Source of the DNA: Euclidia mi
Lineage: Eukaryota > Arthropoda > Insecta > Lepidoptera > Erebidae
DNA: 64,000 bases
Assembly (NCBI GenBank): GCA_944739405.2
Contig: OX123192.2
Location: forward strand, 51,140,486 to 51,204,485
Reading direction: 5' to 3'
Below are positions 41,085 to 49,496 of the stretch, one piece after another (the stretch's first letter is position 1; the number at the start of each line of letters is the position of its first letter). The translations under genes and the position numbers were made by a program. The notes under the pieces were generated by a model. It searched no databases. It worked only from the letters and a program-made list of their open reading frames with translations, and was not told where the DNA came from.

Positions 41085-41479
41085 CTGCCGATGCCGTGGT
41101 GTCTTTGACGTCGCATCGTGACGTCGTTACGTAAATCTCGGCTGGCATACTTTATCGCAACCGCACTGGAGGATAGTTATACTGTTCTGGTCAAACCGGC
41201 TTGCTCATGCTTTACTTAGCGTTTACTACTCAAAAAATATAATCAGTTTGGAATATTTAACTTTTTAATTTAAAAAGTATAATTGTTAACTGCTTAATTT
41301 AAAGTTCTTTGACTATTCAAAGAAATTCATAATAATTATGTGAATGCAATTACAGTTGAAAATAATGAAATAAAAATATAAAAGGCACCTTCTGAATAAC
41401 TATAAATGCACGTTTTCAAATTGAGTTGCTTTGGTGCTTTCAATTACTTTAAGAACAGCAACTACTTTAAGCTTATGAG
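41085..41479. other. Noncoding, nothing recognised
   Basis: AT-rich, no motif-bearing ORF. Confidence 0.4.
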
Positions 41480-41740
41480 GTTTTTTTTTAGTAGTAGGCG
41501 GCAAACGAGCAGACGGATCGCCTGATGGTAAGCAATTACCACCGCCCATGGACACAAGCAACACCACAGGAGTCACAAGTGCGTTGCCGCCCTTTAGGGT
41601 TGGTAAAAGGGATAGGATGAGTGGGTTGAGGGAGCAGGAATAGGGATAGGGCCTCCAGAACTCTCACTCACCGAACGAAATGCAACAGTTTAGGTACTGT
41701 TACTTTATGTCGATTTTCTGTGAGAGGGTAGTACTTCTAT
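41480..41740 (-). repeat. Interspersed repeat, copy 2
   Basis: Partner of 14355-14640, with the same T-run at the left edge and the same GAGAGGGTAGTACTTC at the right. It is slightly shorter because part of the purine-rich middle is absent. Confidence 0.75.
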
Positions 41741-41781
41741 ATATTATAAGGTAAATTAAAGTCATCATTATTTTTAAGACT

Positions 41782-42034
41782 GCCTCCGTGGTCCAGTGGA
41801 TAGCGTATGCAACTGCTGATCAGAGGTCCTGGGTTCGATTCCTGGGTCGGGCAAAGTGTTACTGGGTTTTTCCAAATTCTCAGAAGCAGCACGGAGTCTG
41901 GTGATGTGCTCGGTAACGGCAATAGGCTCGCCCCCTATTACGTGGGACCTAAAAATTCATGGCGAAATGTGGGTGTAATATTTATATATACCTCTGCCTA
42001 CCCCTTCGGGGATACAGGCGTGAGTCTATATATA
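41782..42034 (+). repeat. tRNA-derived SINE, complete copy
   Basis: The head resembles a tRNA: box A in TGGTCCAGTGGATAGCG and box B in GGGTTCGATTCCTGG, with CTGCTGATCAGAGGTC between. The body contains CTGGGTTTTTCCAAATTCTC, AGCAGCACGGAGTCT and GCCCCCTATTACGTGGGA. The tail has GAAATGTGGGTGTAAT and CCCCTTCGGGGATACAGGCG. RNA polymerase III transcription from the internal boxes would be expected, with reverse transcription supplied by a LINE. It lacks paired acceptor ends, so it is not a working tRNA gene. Confidence 0.85.
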
Positions 42035-42256
42035 TTATTTTTAAGCGTACCGCAATTTATGTATACTTGCCAATACGACACGATTTGAGGGCAAAATCTA
42101 TCATGATTTTTTATTACAAGTAACTGCCTCCGAAGTCCAGTGGACACCGAATGCGTCTGCTGATCGGATCACGGGTTCGAATCCCGGGTCGGGCAAAAGT
42201 GCTACTGAGTTTTTCCGAATTCACAGTAGCAGCACGGAGTCTCACGGAGTCTGTAT

Positions 42257-42292
42257 ACCAGGGACATTGTCAGTCTGGCAATGTCCCTGGTA
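42257..42292. other. Perfect inverted repeat inside SINE
   Basis: ACCAGGGACATTG is followed by a short CAGTCTGG spacer and CAATGTCCCTGGT, 13-bp arms. It is absent from the neighbouring SINE copy, so it arose by a local inverted duplication. Confidence 0.7.
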
Positions 42293-42321
42293 AAGCAATA
42301 GGCTCGCCACCTATTAAGTGG

Positions 42322-42624
42322 TTACCTATACGACATCGCCGGAATGCTCACATTCTTTTTTTACTGTACAATATACTTTTTAACCCTTCAACTCCTTCCT
42401 ATCTTAAAGGACGATTCGAATTCCTTCATGATACGCATAACCGTTATTTAAGGTCATCAGAAAATATGAAATTGAAGAAGCCGGTACATTCCACAACCTT
42501 TTATGATAAGTCATTTTCTGTCACAGCTGTTCGTCTATGGAATGCATTACCGTTACATATAAGACAGGCTCGGACGGTAACCAGGTTCAAATCCTTAGTT
42601 AAGGAGTACTATCTATCATTATGA
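42322..42624 (+). pseudogene. LINE ORF2 C-terminal fragment
   Basis: The frame reads LPIRHRRNAHILFLLYNILF, NPSTPSYLKGRFEFL, VRLWNALPLHIRQARTV and ends FKSLVKEYYLSL with a stop at 42622-42624. These words match the C-terminus after the RT domain of Jockey/CR1-like LINEs; the order WNALP...FK is shared with the RT fragment at 20421. An open frame from 42151 continues from the SINE into it by chance. No catalytic residue remains. Confidence 0.85.
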
Positions 42625-42954
42625 TATTTCTTGTTTCTTCCCGTTCTACTAAGTATATATGTATTAAATATTATTTATGTATGTTTATCTATGTATGTAT
42701 ATGTATTTATGTATGTATATGTAAATTGTCTTAGTATTATATATCTTTATATGTATTTAAATATAATATATATCTACATACATTTTACTGGTACGCTTAC
42801 AACTACCATTTCTATCCTACCAATAATATCTCCATCCAAAGGTTGCCTGGTAGAAATCGCTTTTAGCGATAAGGCCGCCCATTGTACTGTATCTTACATG
42901 TAAATTTCTTTAACATATTTGTAAAAGTATACAATAAAGTGTATAATAAATAAA
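42322..42954 (+). mobile_element. 5'-truncated Jockey/CR1-type LINE
   Basis: A 633-bp insertion flanked by TAAGTGG (42315-42321 and 42955-42961). It contains the C-terminal 100 codons of ORF2, a 3' UTR rich in TATG repeats, and an ATAA-type tail (TATAATAAATAAA). Truncation at the 5' end is typical of target-primed reverse transcription. Confidence 0.85.
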
Positions 42955-43041
42955 TAAGTGGGATCTTAAATTTATAAGGTGAAATGTTGGTGTAATATTA
43001 CACCTCTACCTACCCCTTCGGGGATACAGGCATAAAAATAT

Positions 43042-43127
43042 CCCCCCCGTGGGATCTCCACCTTGTCGTGGTGGGGGGGCTCAGTAACCGTGGATTGGTC
43101 ACCCGCGGTGAAGCTAAGAGGGATCCA
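43042..43127 (+). ncRNA. Candidate HDV-like self-cleaving ribozyme
   Basis: The following pairings fit the nested double pseudoknot. P1: C7 (43042-43048) with G7 (43073-43079). P2: GGATC (43052-43056) with GATCC (43122-43126). P3: CCA(C)/(G)TGG at 43058-43061 with 43068-43071. P4: ACCGTGG (43087-43093) with CCGCGGT (43103-43109), one wobble. CTAA at 43114-43117 fits the active-site C-N-R-A. Cleavage would release an RNA starting at 43042, which is exactly the retroposon's first base. P1.1 is less clear. HDV-like ribozymes are known at the 5' ends of several insect non-LTR elements. Confidence 0.65.
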
Positions 43128-43226
43128 GGAGGGGACGCTCCGCGTGGGCTTGGAGGGGCCTGCGCAGGATGCGTCCAACGGTGCGGGTGTGGGGGACAGT
43201 TCTGTCTGTCCCTCGCAGTCGGGTGC

Positions 43227-43285
43227 GGTCGCGGGAGGAGAGGCGTGTCGGTGTTGCGTTGCCGCGCGCCCTATCTCCCGCGACC
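43227..43285 (+). other. GC-rich hairpin 1
   Basis: GGTCGCGGGAG (43227-43237) pairs perfectly with CTCCCGCGACC (43275-43285). An inner stem GGCG/CGCC and an apical CGG/CCG enclose TGTTGCGTTG. The apical words are the same as in hairpin 2. Confidence 0.75.
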
Positions 43286-43319
43286 AAATGGGGGCGCACC
43301 ATTCGATGCGTCGCGGTGG

Positions 43320-43378
43320 GGCCGCAGAGGAAGAGGAGATGCGGTGTTGCGTTGCCGTCCTCCCTATCCTCTGCGGCC
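43320..43378 (+). other. GC-rich hairpin 2
   Basis: GGCCGCAGAGGA (43320-43331) pairs perfectly with TCCTCTGCGGCC (43367-43378). The apex CGGTGTTGCGTTGCCG is identical to that of hairpin 1, while both strands of the outer stem differ in a compensating way. Confidence 0.75.
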
Positions 43379-43661
43379 GCTGGGCGTTTTGGCGGCGGAG
43401 TCCAACACCTTAATCCGTCGCCAAGGGGGTTTTGTTCGGGGCCCGCCTGACCATCTGGCGGGCCAATACCCGTCGGAGGGTGGCGACGAGTGCTTAGGTG
43501 ATGCCCCACCTTCCGACACACGGGTACATGGCGGCAGTCGAGGTGGTTTTTAGTGGAAACACCACATACTCCGGCTCTTATTTCCCCCAAGAGTCGGAGA
43601 TCCGAAGGGATTTTCCACCTCGTAAAACAAAAAAAAAAAAAAAAAAAAGGCATAAAAATAT

Positions 43662-44179
43662 AGAAAGTAATGGTACTAACTTAGTAAGCGAGGCCTGCAT
43701 AAGTCAAGTAAATATCATAACATCATAAATATCATAAGACACGAGTTTTATAAATTTAATCGAGATCCGCCAGAAACAAATTTACTAACGGTCTTTTTTA
43801 CATCGTTTTAATTTCATTTGATAATGAAAGCTTAGCATATTAATATTTTGAACCTGTTTGTTCCATGACGAAGTCTGCCAATTAAATCAACCTAAACAAC
43901 TTTGTTCCAACAAACAAATATTGAAGGTATTATAATGGCTACCTGGGTCGAACTCAAAATTCCGCCCAGGCGGTAGCTTACCCACACTCGTATTCCGAGA
44001 CTGTGATGGATCAGACCTGGGTACTCAATTTTGTAACTAAAAGACAGTACTTAGAAACACACTTGTCTTAAACTTGGACTTAGATACGTGCTTATTCACT
44101 GACGCTGACGCTTTCTCTTTCTTCTTAATCAACGTATGTACTACAAGTAATTGGTAAGCCATTTCGGTAAATGCCTTTT
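43662..44179. other. Noncoding, nothing recognised
   Basis: AT-rich flank of the SINE-retroposon nest, without a motif-bearing ORF. Confidence 0.4.
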
Positions 44180-44300
44180 TAGTTCACCCCTACGGTTCCC
44201 AAGGAACATACATGCCAAATTTCAGGTTCTTGCTGCCCTCAATTACTTTGGCAGTGCGTTGTCTGTCAATCAGTCAGTAACGCAAGAATTTTATTTTAAC
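44180..44300 (+). repeat. LINE 3' tail fragment
   Basis: TTCACCCCTACGGTTCCCAA, CATGCCAAATTTCAGGTTCT and CAGTCAGTAACGCAAG match 14815-14930 in order. Confidence 0.55.
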
Positions 44301-44809
44301 AGATAAGAATTTTATATTATTCATCTCCATCTTTATATTTCTAACTATTTTGCTTAGGACCCGCATAAATAAATTATTTACACCCAAATCATGTAACGAG
44401 ACCAAGATTTTGTGCCAGAAGTCGAAAAAGTTTTACATATTGTAACATTTTATGTAATATTCCTGTAAGATCACATTGAGAGTACTGTATATCTCATGAA
44501 TAATGGAAGAGCAATACTCGGCGCAGTTTCAAGCAACGAAGTAGCAACTTTAAACATTACACCAAACGTGCAGAATTTAACAGAGTTTACAAGTTTTAAA
44601 TGCTCTTATTATCTGTTGCTTAGCGTACTTAAAGCAATAGAAATATTTTTACTAGTTGAATTATAGGGATATTTACCACGTACTATTGTTTAGAGTAGAC
44701 CATATTTCGGCACCGTTCCCAGCACCAAGTGCGTCGTGAAAGTGTCACTTGCCACTGGTGTCACAGCCGCAGTACAAATTACTGTATTGCGACTGTTTTG
44801 GTACTGTTC
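44301..44809. other. Noncoding, nothing recognised
   Basis: No motif-bearing ORF. A short GC-richer stretch lies at 44700-44770. Confidence 0.35.
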
Positions 44810-44943
44810 TTTCAATATACGATCTATACATGGATTTGAACATTCAAGACACATATTGGACATATTTTGTATGGAGTTTATGTCAAATATGTATCTATAA
44901 TCTCAAAAAATAGATAAATTGAATATTAAATTCAGCGGTAAAT
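44810..44943. repeat. Foldback MITE, copy 2
   Basis: Same family as 40943-41084: CTTTCAATATACGATCTATA on the left, ATTGAATATTAAATTCAGCG on the right, with CATATTTTGTATGGAG near the centre. It is more diverged. Confidence 0.55.
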
Positions 44944-45248
44944 CATTACTATTTCAGTTTTAGTATGTCAGTCGTTATGTCGGTGTGTCCCATGCCTTAG
45001 CCCATCTTGCAGAGAATTTACCGGCTCGTTATTTTCCAGTGGCCTCTTACTTGAGCGGGATTTATTGAGACTTACGTTGCGATCGCTCTCCTACTCTGAC
45101 ATGTTGCTTTCAAGTGCGTCAGAGAGGGATGGAGAGATTATTATAAGTCCAATGCAGTTGCAGTCCTGAAAAATATTTTTATTAGATAGTTGGAGGTGTT
45201 TTATTATGGTTACTTTAAATTATGTCTTGGGTTTAACGCCTCATTGCA

Positions 45249-45314
45249 TTATGCACCTCATAGGTGCATAAGACAAAACGATCCAATTGCTTTATGCACC
45301 TCATAGGTGCATAA
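45249..45314. repeat. Two identical 23-bp palindromic sites
   Basis: TTATGCACCT-CAT-AGGTGCATAA occurs at 45249-45271 and again at 45292-45314, 43 bp apart. Arms are 10 bp with a 3-bp centre. A half-related word, TTTATGCACTTG, follows at 45350. The arrangement suggests paired sites for a dimeric protein or a remnant of small inverted termini. Confidence 0.7.
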
Positions 45315-45536
45315 CGGGGCGGCTATCATCGGTCGTTGATATTTAACGGTTTATGCACTTGTAACACGATCTGGTTATCGATCGTTCGATTTATCGTTTT
45401 CCGCTTGACCAATTTTAATACTTTATTAAACTGTAAACGAGCAAGAATTAAAGAAAATAAATTAAACATAATACGTATGCTATTGAACTTTGCGACGACG
45501 CCATATTAACCATTTTGATATTGAGTGTAGATTTCA

Positions 45537-45735
45537 TATTGAGTTATCATCAGCCTTTAACAGTCCACTGCTGGACTAGGAATTGGCCTACTATACCACG
45601 CTGGCCAAACGGGTTGGTATATGGTTTGTATCAAGTTTTCCTTCTCTTACAGTGCTGTTCTCTGCATAATATGCTCCCTATGTCGGCTCTTACGACACCC
45701 ACGGGATGATATGGGGTGGTGACATTCCGTATTCT
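45537..45735 (-). repeat. SINE tail fragment
   Basis: ATCATCAGCC, CCACTGCTGGACTAGGAATT and CACGCTGGCCAAACGGGTTG match the tail region of the SINE at 46505-46825. The tRNA-like head is missing. Confidence 0.55.
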
Positions 45736-46504
45736 TAATGCGTCACCACACGGACTTGATTGAGTTATAGTTTATCGAAAAGTGATAATTATTGCAGTGA
45801 AAAAGTAACGAAACTTTTGTAATGCACTTATTACGTTCCCAATTTTTTTATAATTTTTCTGTTATTTTTCGTCGAGTAAACAAAAACGTTTTATGGCGAA
45901 ATTATGATTCTAAAGTAAAATGTGTTGTGTTATCTTTGCACATTGTATATTGTTTCAACGTAATAAATTGTTCGTTTGGTGACTATGTGTGGATATTCGA
46001 TAAATTGTGATAAAGTTTTCAAGTTATACCAATAAAATTTCTCAAAATCAAAATATATTACATCGCTGCGAGAACAGGTCAGTTTTATTTACTTGTTGAA
46101 AGATAAAACTAGTTATATAAACTCGTAACGAAGCCAGGAAGGTGAATTCATGCCATATTATTATATTGTTTCAGACGAATTTTTCGTTTTTCTGCAAGTC
46201 TGCATAAAAATTAAAAATTATTTGAAATGACGTTGTCATTTCCTGCGTTGGGCAAACCGGGCTTTGCGCAGGATAGGGGTTAAAAGGAGCACTTTTCTTC
46301 GTTTCCTTTGTTCGAGTGACACTATATTATGTATTATTATATAATTATATATTTCATTGTTTGATCATAATAAAAATATTGTGTATAAAATGATGTTCAT
46401 TTTTCCTTTCAAAAGAGCATTGATTAAAAACTAGGTAAATTAATTATTAAGGTAAGTATAATTATTTATAATTATCAACATGATAATGTAATCTAATGAT
46501 CCGA
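45736..46504. other. Noncoding, nothing recognised
   Basis: AT-rich. A frame at 45822-46010 has no motif. 46230-46330 is richer in GC and holds a tail-like CACTATATTATGTATTATTA stretch, possibly an unrecognised repeat end. Confidence 0.35.
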
Positions 46505-46825
46505 TTTCTCACATCATCAGCCCTCTGTACTGCTGGGCACGGGCCTCTTCTCACTTATGAGAAGGTTAAGGCCATAGTCCACCACGCTGGCCAACTGCGG
46601 GTTGCCGGTTGGCAGAATTCACATGTCTTTCGAGAACATCATGGAGAACTCTCAGACATGCAGGTTTCCTCACGATGTTTTCCTTCACCGATAAGCAAGC
46701 GATAATTAACAAATTAATACGCACTTAACTTCGAAAAGTCATGGGTGCGTGCCGTGGATTCGAACCCGAGACCCTCTTCATAGCAGTCTGTCGGTCTGTC
46801 CACTCGGCTATCGCTGCTCCGGCTA
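46505..46825 (-). repeat. tRNA-headed SINE, best-preserved copy
   Basis: Read on the minus strand: head GCAGCGATAGCCGAGTGGAC (box A) and CTCGGGTTCGAATCCACGGC (box B), then CACCCATGACTTTTCGAAG, GAGGAAACCTGCATGTCTGA, GGCCAGCGTGGTGGACTATG and the end CAGCAGTACAGAGGGCTGAT. This head-body-tail order is common in Lepidoptera. Fragments of the family lie at 3230, 13430, 39185, 40215, 45537 and 57730. Confidence 0.8.
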
Positions 46826-47516
46826 TCTGATTTCTACTTCGCTCAAATAACAATGTGAAATTATATTTTACATTTTAATTTATTATATTTCAGAACTATG
46901 TTTAATTCATTCTAGAGTTTGAACGACTTAACAAATAATTTCACGATAAGTACACCTGAACTGAACATTTTTACATGCTTAAAAATCACGATGAATTACT
47001 ATAACTAGGCGTTATTCAGCTTCAGATTTAAGTGAATAATTAGATAAATCTAATAAAATCGTGTTAAAATGTCAGCCACTACTAGTATTTCTGGCTTGTA
47101 GACTTTTTTCTTGACTTACAACATTTTTACCATTCACAATCCTAATGGAGGAAACTCTATCTTATGGATAGCGTAATCGTACGGTCTAAATATACCATTT
47201 TATTAAATCAATTATGCGGCAAACCAAAGAGAACGTTTATAGATACGAAGTAAAGATTACTTCGTATCTACTTATTAGAGAGGTCTGGGTGAGAATCTAT
47301 ACCAACACATTCCCAATTCCTATGAGTCACTTATGATTCATAGTAATCGATTGACATTAAGCTACTAAGTTTACGGATTATATCGCGATTTTTATCCTGG
47401 TTATTATTGATAATTATATTGATTTCACTAATGTTACACATAAAAGGAATGATCAAGTAATTTATTATAATTCGACGTTTCGGCTAATTTACAGAGGAAC
47501 TCATAACAATTGCTTT
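46826..47516. other. Noncoding left flank of inverted repeat
   Basis: AT-rich. It holds a perfect small hairpin, AGATACGAAGTA (47241-47252) with TACTTCGTATCT (47258-47269). No ORF with a motif. Confidence 0.45.
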
Positions 47517-47685
47517 TTAAACGGTTTTATTTAGCTCACCCCGTTTGTTTTATTTATTATTCTTGGGTCAAATTTAGTAATTCAAATTTCACCCTCTTCC
47601 TGTCAACCGATTAATCTGAAATTTTGTATACACTTTGGATTTTGATGACAATACAATTATGTTTATTCATTATCATTATAAATTC

Positions 47686-48190
47686 AAGATGGCCGCCGCT
47701 ACAAAATGGCGGATAATTTATGTTTTATTAATCCCATCAATATGGGTATCAAATGAAAGGGCTCAACAAGCAGAATACAATATATTATAAAAAATTGAAA
47801 TCCAAGATGGCGGCCGCTACAAAATGGCGGATATTGTAGGTTTTATCAATCCTATCAATATGGGTATCAAATGAAAGGGCTCAACAAGCAAAATACAATA
47901 TACTATAAAAAATTGAAATACAAGATGGCGGCCGCTACAAAATGGCGGATAACGTAGGTTTTATCGATCCCATCAATATAGGTATCAAATGAAAGTGCTC
48001 AACCAGTATAATACAATGTACTATATAAAATTAAAATCCAAGATGGCGGCCTCTACAAAATGTGCGGATAACTTAGGTTTTATCAATCCCATCAACATGG
48101 GTATCAAATGAAAGGTCTCAACAAGTAGAATACAATTTACTATGCAAAATTGAAATCTAAGATGGCCGCCGCTACCAAATGGCTAATAAC
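47686..48190 (+). repeat. 118-bp minisatellite with paired ATGGCGG motifs
   Basis: Five units start at AAGATGG words at 47686, 47804, 47922, 48040 and 48159 (period 118, once 119). Each unit carries AAGATGGCGGC or AAGATGGCCGC and about 10 bp later AAAATGGCGGAT, then GGGTATCAAATGAAAG. AAGATGGCGGC is the vertebrate YY1 consensus, and GCCAT is the core of its fly homologue Pho. Mirrored copies lie at 54258-54762. Confidence 0.85.
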
Positions 48191-48242
48191 AATTTTTTAT
48201 CAATAAATATATGGGGTATAACAATATGGGTAACCGCAAATA

Positions 48243-48722
48243 TTTGTGGGGGCAAAAGTCATGCTACGGTCCAATATTGACGTTTCAAAGGGATTAGTAA
48301 ATGGCGCTATAGGCTACATCAACGAAATCGTTTGACCTCAATTTCGTCGAACTCAGATGTATGCAACAGATGTACCTTCCGTCCGAATTGATTTCGCAAG
48401 AGACGGAGTACATCTTATACACCCGAAAGCCATACAGTTTCCAGCTAAGTACAATTACGGGACGGCTGAAAGAAGAATGTTGCCTTTAATACTATCATGG
48501 GCTTCTACAATACATAAAATGCAGGGCAGCACTGTGGATCACGCAGTCGTGTACTTAGGTGCGAAACTGTTTAAAGAAGGTCAAGCCTACGTGGCTCTTA
48601 GTAGAGTAAGATCTTTGCAGGGACTACGTATAGAGGAGTTGGACTGCAATAAATTAACGGGCAAGAAACCTTGCAATAATGAAGCACTAAATGAATTAAA
48701 CAGAATGCGACATAAAAACTAA
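48243..48722 (+). pseudogene. Pif1/Helitron-type helicase C-terminus, left copy
   Basis: The frame starts in FVGAKVMLRSNID and VSKGLVNGAIGYINEI, a helicase block common to Pif1 and Helitron proteins. It meets an in-frame TGA at 48333-48335 where Trp is expected, then continues for 121 codons. These include SWASTIHKMQGSTVDHAV (motif V), GQAYVALSRVRSLQGLRI (motif VI) and a stop at 48720-48722. All upstream helicase motifs, including Walker A, and any Rep domain are absent. The mirror copy has the same TGA, so the stop predates the duplication. The fragment would not be an active helicase. Confidence 0.85.
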
Positions 48723-48730
48723 AAACTAGA

Positions 48731-49496
48731 AAATAAAAATAGGTAAAAAAACTTTTTAAGTTAAACGGTTTTATGTTAAACATACATTGCAATGTTTAAG
48801 ATAAATGTACTAAAAACAAAAAAATAATAAAATAGATACAGTCGTGGGAATTATAAACATATGCATAGACTAGACTAAAATAAAACCGTGGGGCACGTCA
48901 ATTGTCTACAAATTATCGACTTAATGTGCGATAGAAGAATCGTTTAATTCGTCGTTAAAATAGGCAGTTGGCCCGCAGACGGTGAGGAAATTACTTACTA
49001 TTTTCTTGCTCATGGAAATTCCAATAGTTATACACTCCATGTAAATAAAAGAGATGTTTCAACTAGTTTATCGTTGGACATTTACACTGCTGGCTGGCGA
49101 GGAATCGTTTCACTGCTCGTAGTTTGTCTTTAATCGACAAAACATATGATAAAAGTACTACTCGCTCACCACTATGAAACCCAAAAACTCGCTTATAATT
49201 GAGCTTGCTAGCTTGTTTCCACATTCTAGCCCTACTTATCACACGTCCATCGTTGTCGGTTGAACAACTGCCTAATTATAGTGTAACATTACAAAACAAA
49301 CATTTTAATCAACGATTGTAGACAATTGACGTGCCCCACGGTTTTATTTTAGTCTAGTCTATGCATATGTTTATAATTCCCACGACTGTATCTATTTTAT
49401 TATTTTTTGGTTTTTAGTACATTTATCTTAAACATTGCAATGTATGTTTAACATAAAACCGTTTAACTTAAAAAGTTTTTTTACCTATTTTTATTT
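48731..49496. mobile_element. 766-bp element with 181-bp inverted termini, left copy
   Basis: 48731-48911 is repeated inverted at 49316-49496 with one base difference visible. The termini include TTAAACGGTTTTATGTTAAA and CCGTGGGGCACGTCAATTGT. The 404-bp core has no ORF with a motif and no internal repeat. The TTAAACGGTTTTAT word also starts the outer edge of the arm, so this module and the arm terminus are related. Confidence 0.8.

Larger units (their letters stand above)
42122..43041 (+). repeat. Second SINE copy, split by a LINE
   Basis: The head 42122-42321 matches the SINE at 41782 (AACTGCCTCCGAAGTCCAGT, GGGTTCGAATCCCGG). It carries an extra inverted segment, ACCAGGGACATTG with CAATGTCCCTGGT (42257-42292). 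The tail resumes at 42955 and runs to 43041. The break lies at CTATTAAGTGG, inside the same conserved block that the gypsy element hit in another copy. Confidence 0.8.
43042..43648 (+). mobile_element. Structured poly(A) retroposon, 607 bp
   Basis: Flanked by a perfect 13-bp duplication, GGCATAAAAATAT (43029-43041 and 43649-43661), and ending in a run of about 20 A (43629-43648). It is very GC-rich. The 5' end coincides exactly with a candidate HDV-like ribozyme (43042-43127). Five further hairpins follow: 43193-43212, 43227-43285, 43320-43378, 43440-43464 and 43569-43599. Overlapping open frames on both strands (up to 179 codons) are low-complexity and probably arise from the GC content. I infer a non-autonomous retroposon, perhaps the two ends of an R1-, SART- or similar LINE joined by internal deletion. 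Its parent LINE is not in the window. Confidence 0.8.
47517..49496 (+). repeat. 1,980-bp inverted repeat, left arm
   Basis: This arm and 52952-54931 are inverted copies of exactly equal length. Position p maps to 102448 minus p throughout, so no net indel separates them. I see only a handful of base differences (for example in the helicase Lys/Glu and His/Asn codons and near 49180). From the outer edge it holds TTAAACGGTTTTATTTAGCT, a 118-bp minisatellite, a helicase C-terminus and a 766-bp palindromic element. It is either one giant foldback element or a recent inverted duplication. Confidence 0.92.

Noticed and set aside
41782..41855. Possible tRNA gene
   Set aside because: Box A and B are present but the acceptor and anticodon stems do not form, and SINE body and tail follow. 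The same applies to 6555-6632 and 46750-46825.
43063..43653. Long overlapping ORFs on both strands of the 607-bp retroposon
   Set aside because: Stop-free frames are expected in such GC-rich hairpin DNA. The same DNA is open in at least four frames and none has a domain.
47686..48190. CRISPR-like array
   Set aside because: Repeats are 118-bp tandem units without unique spacers in a eukaryotic setting. This is a minisatellite.
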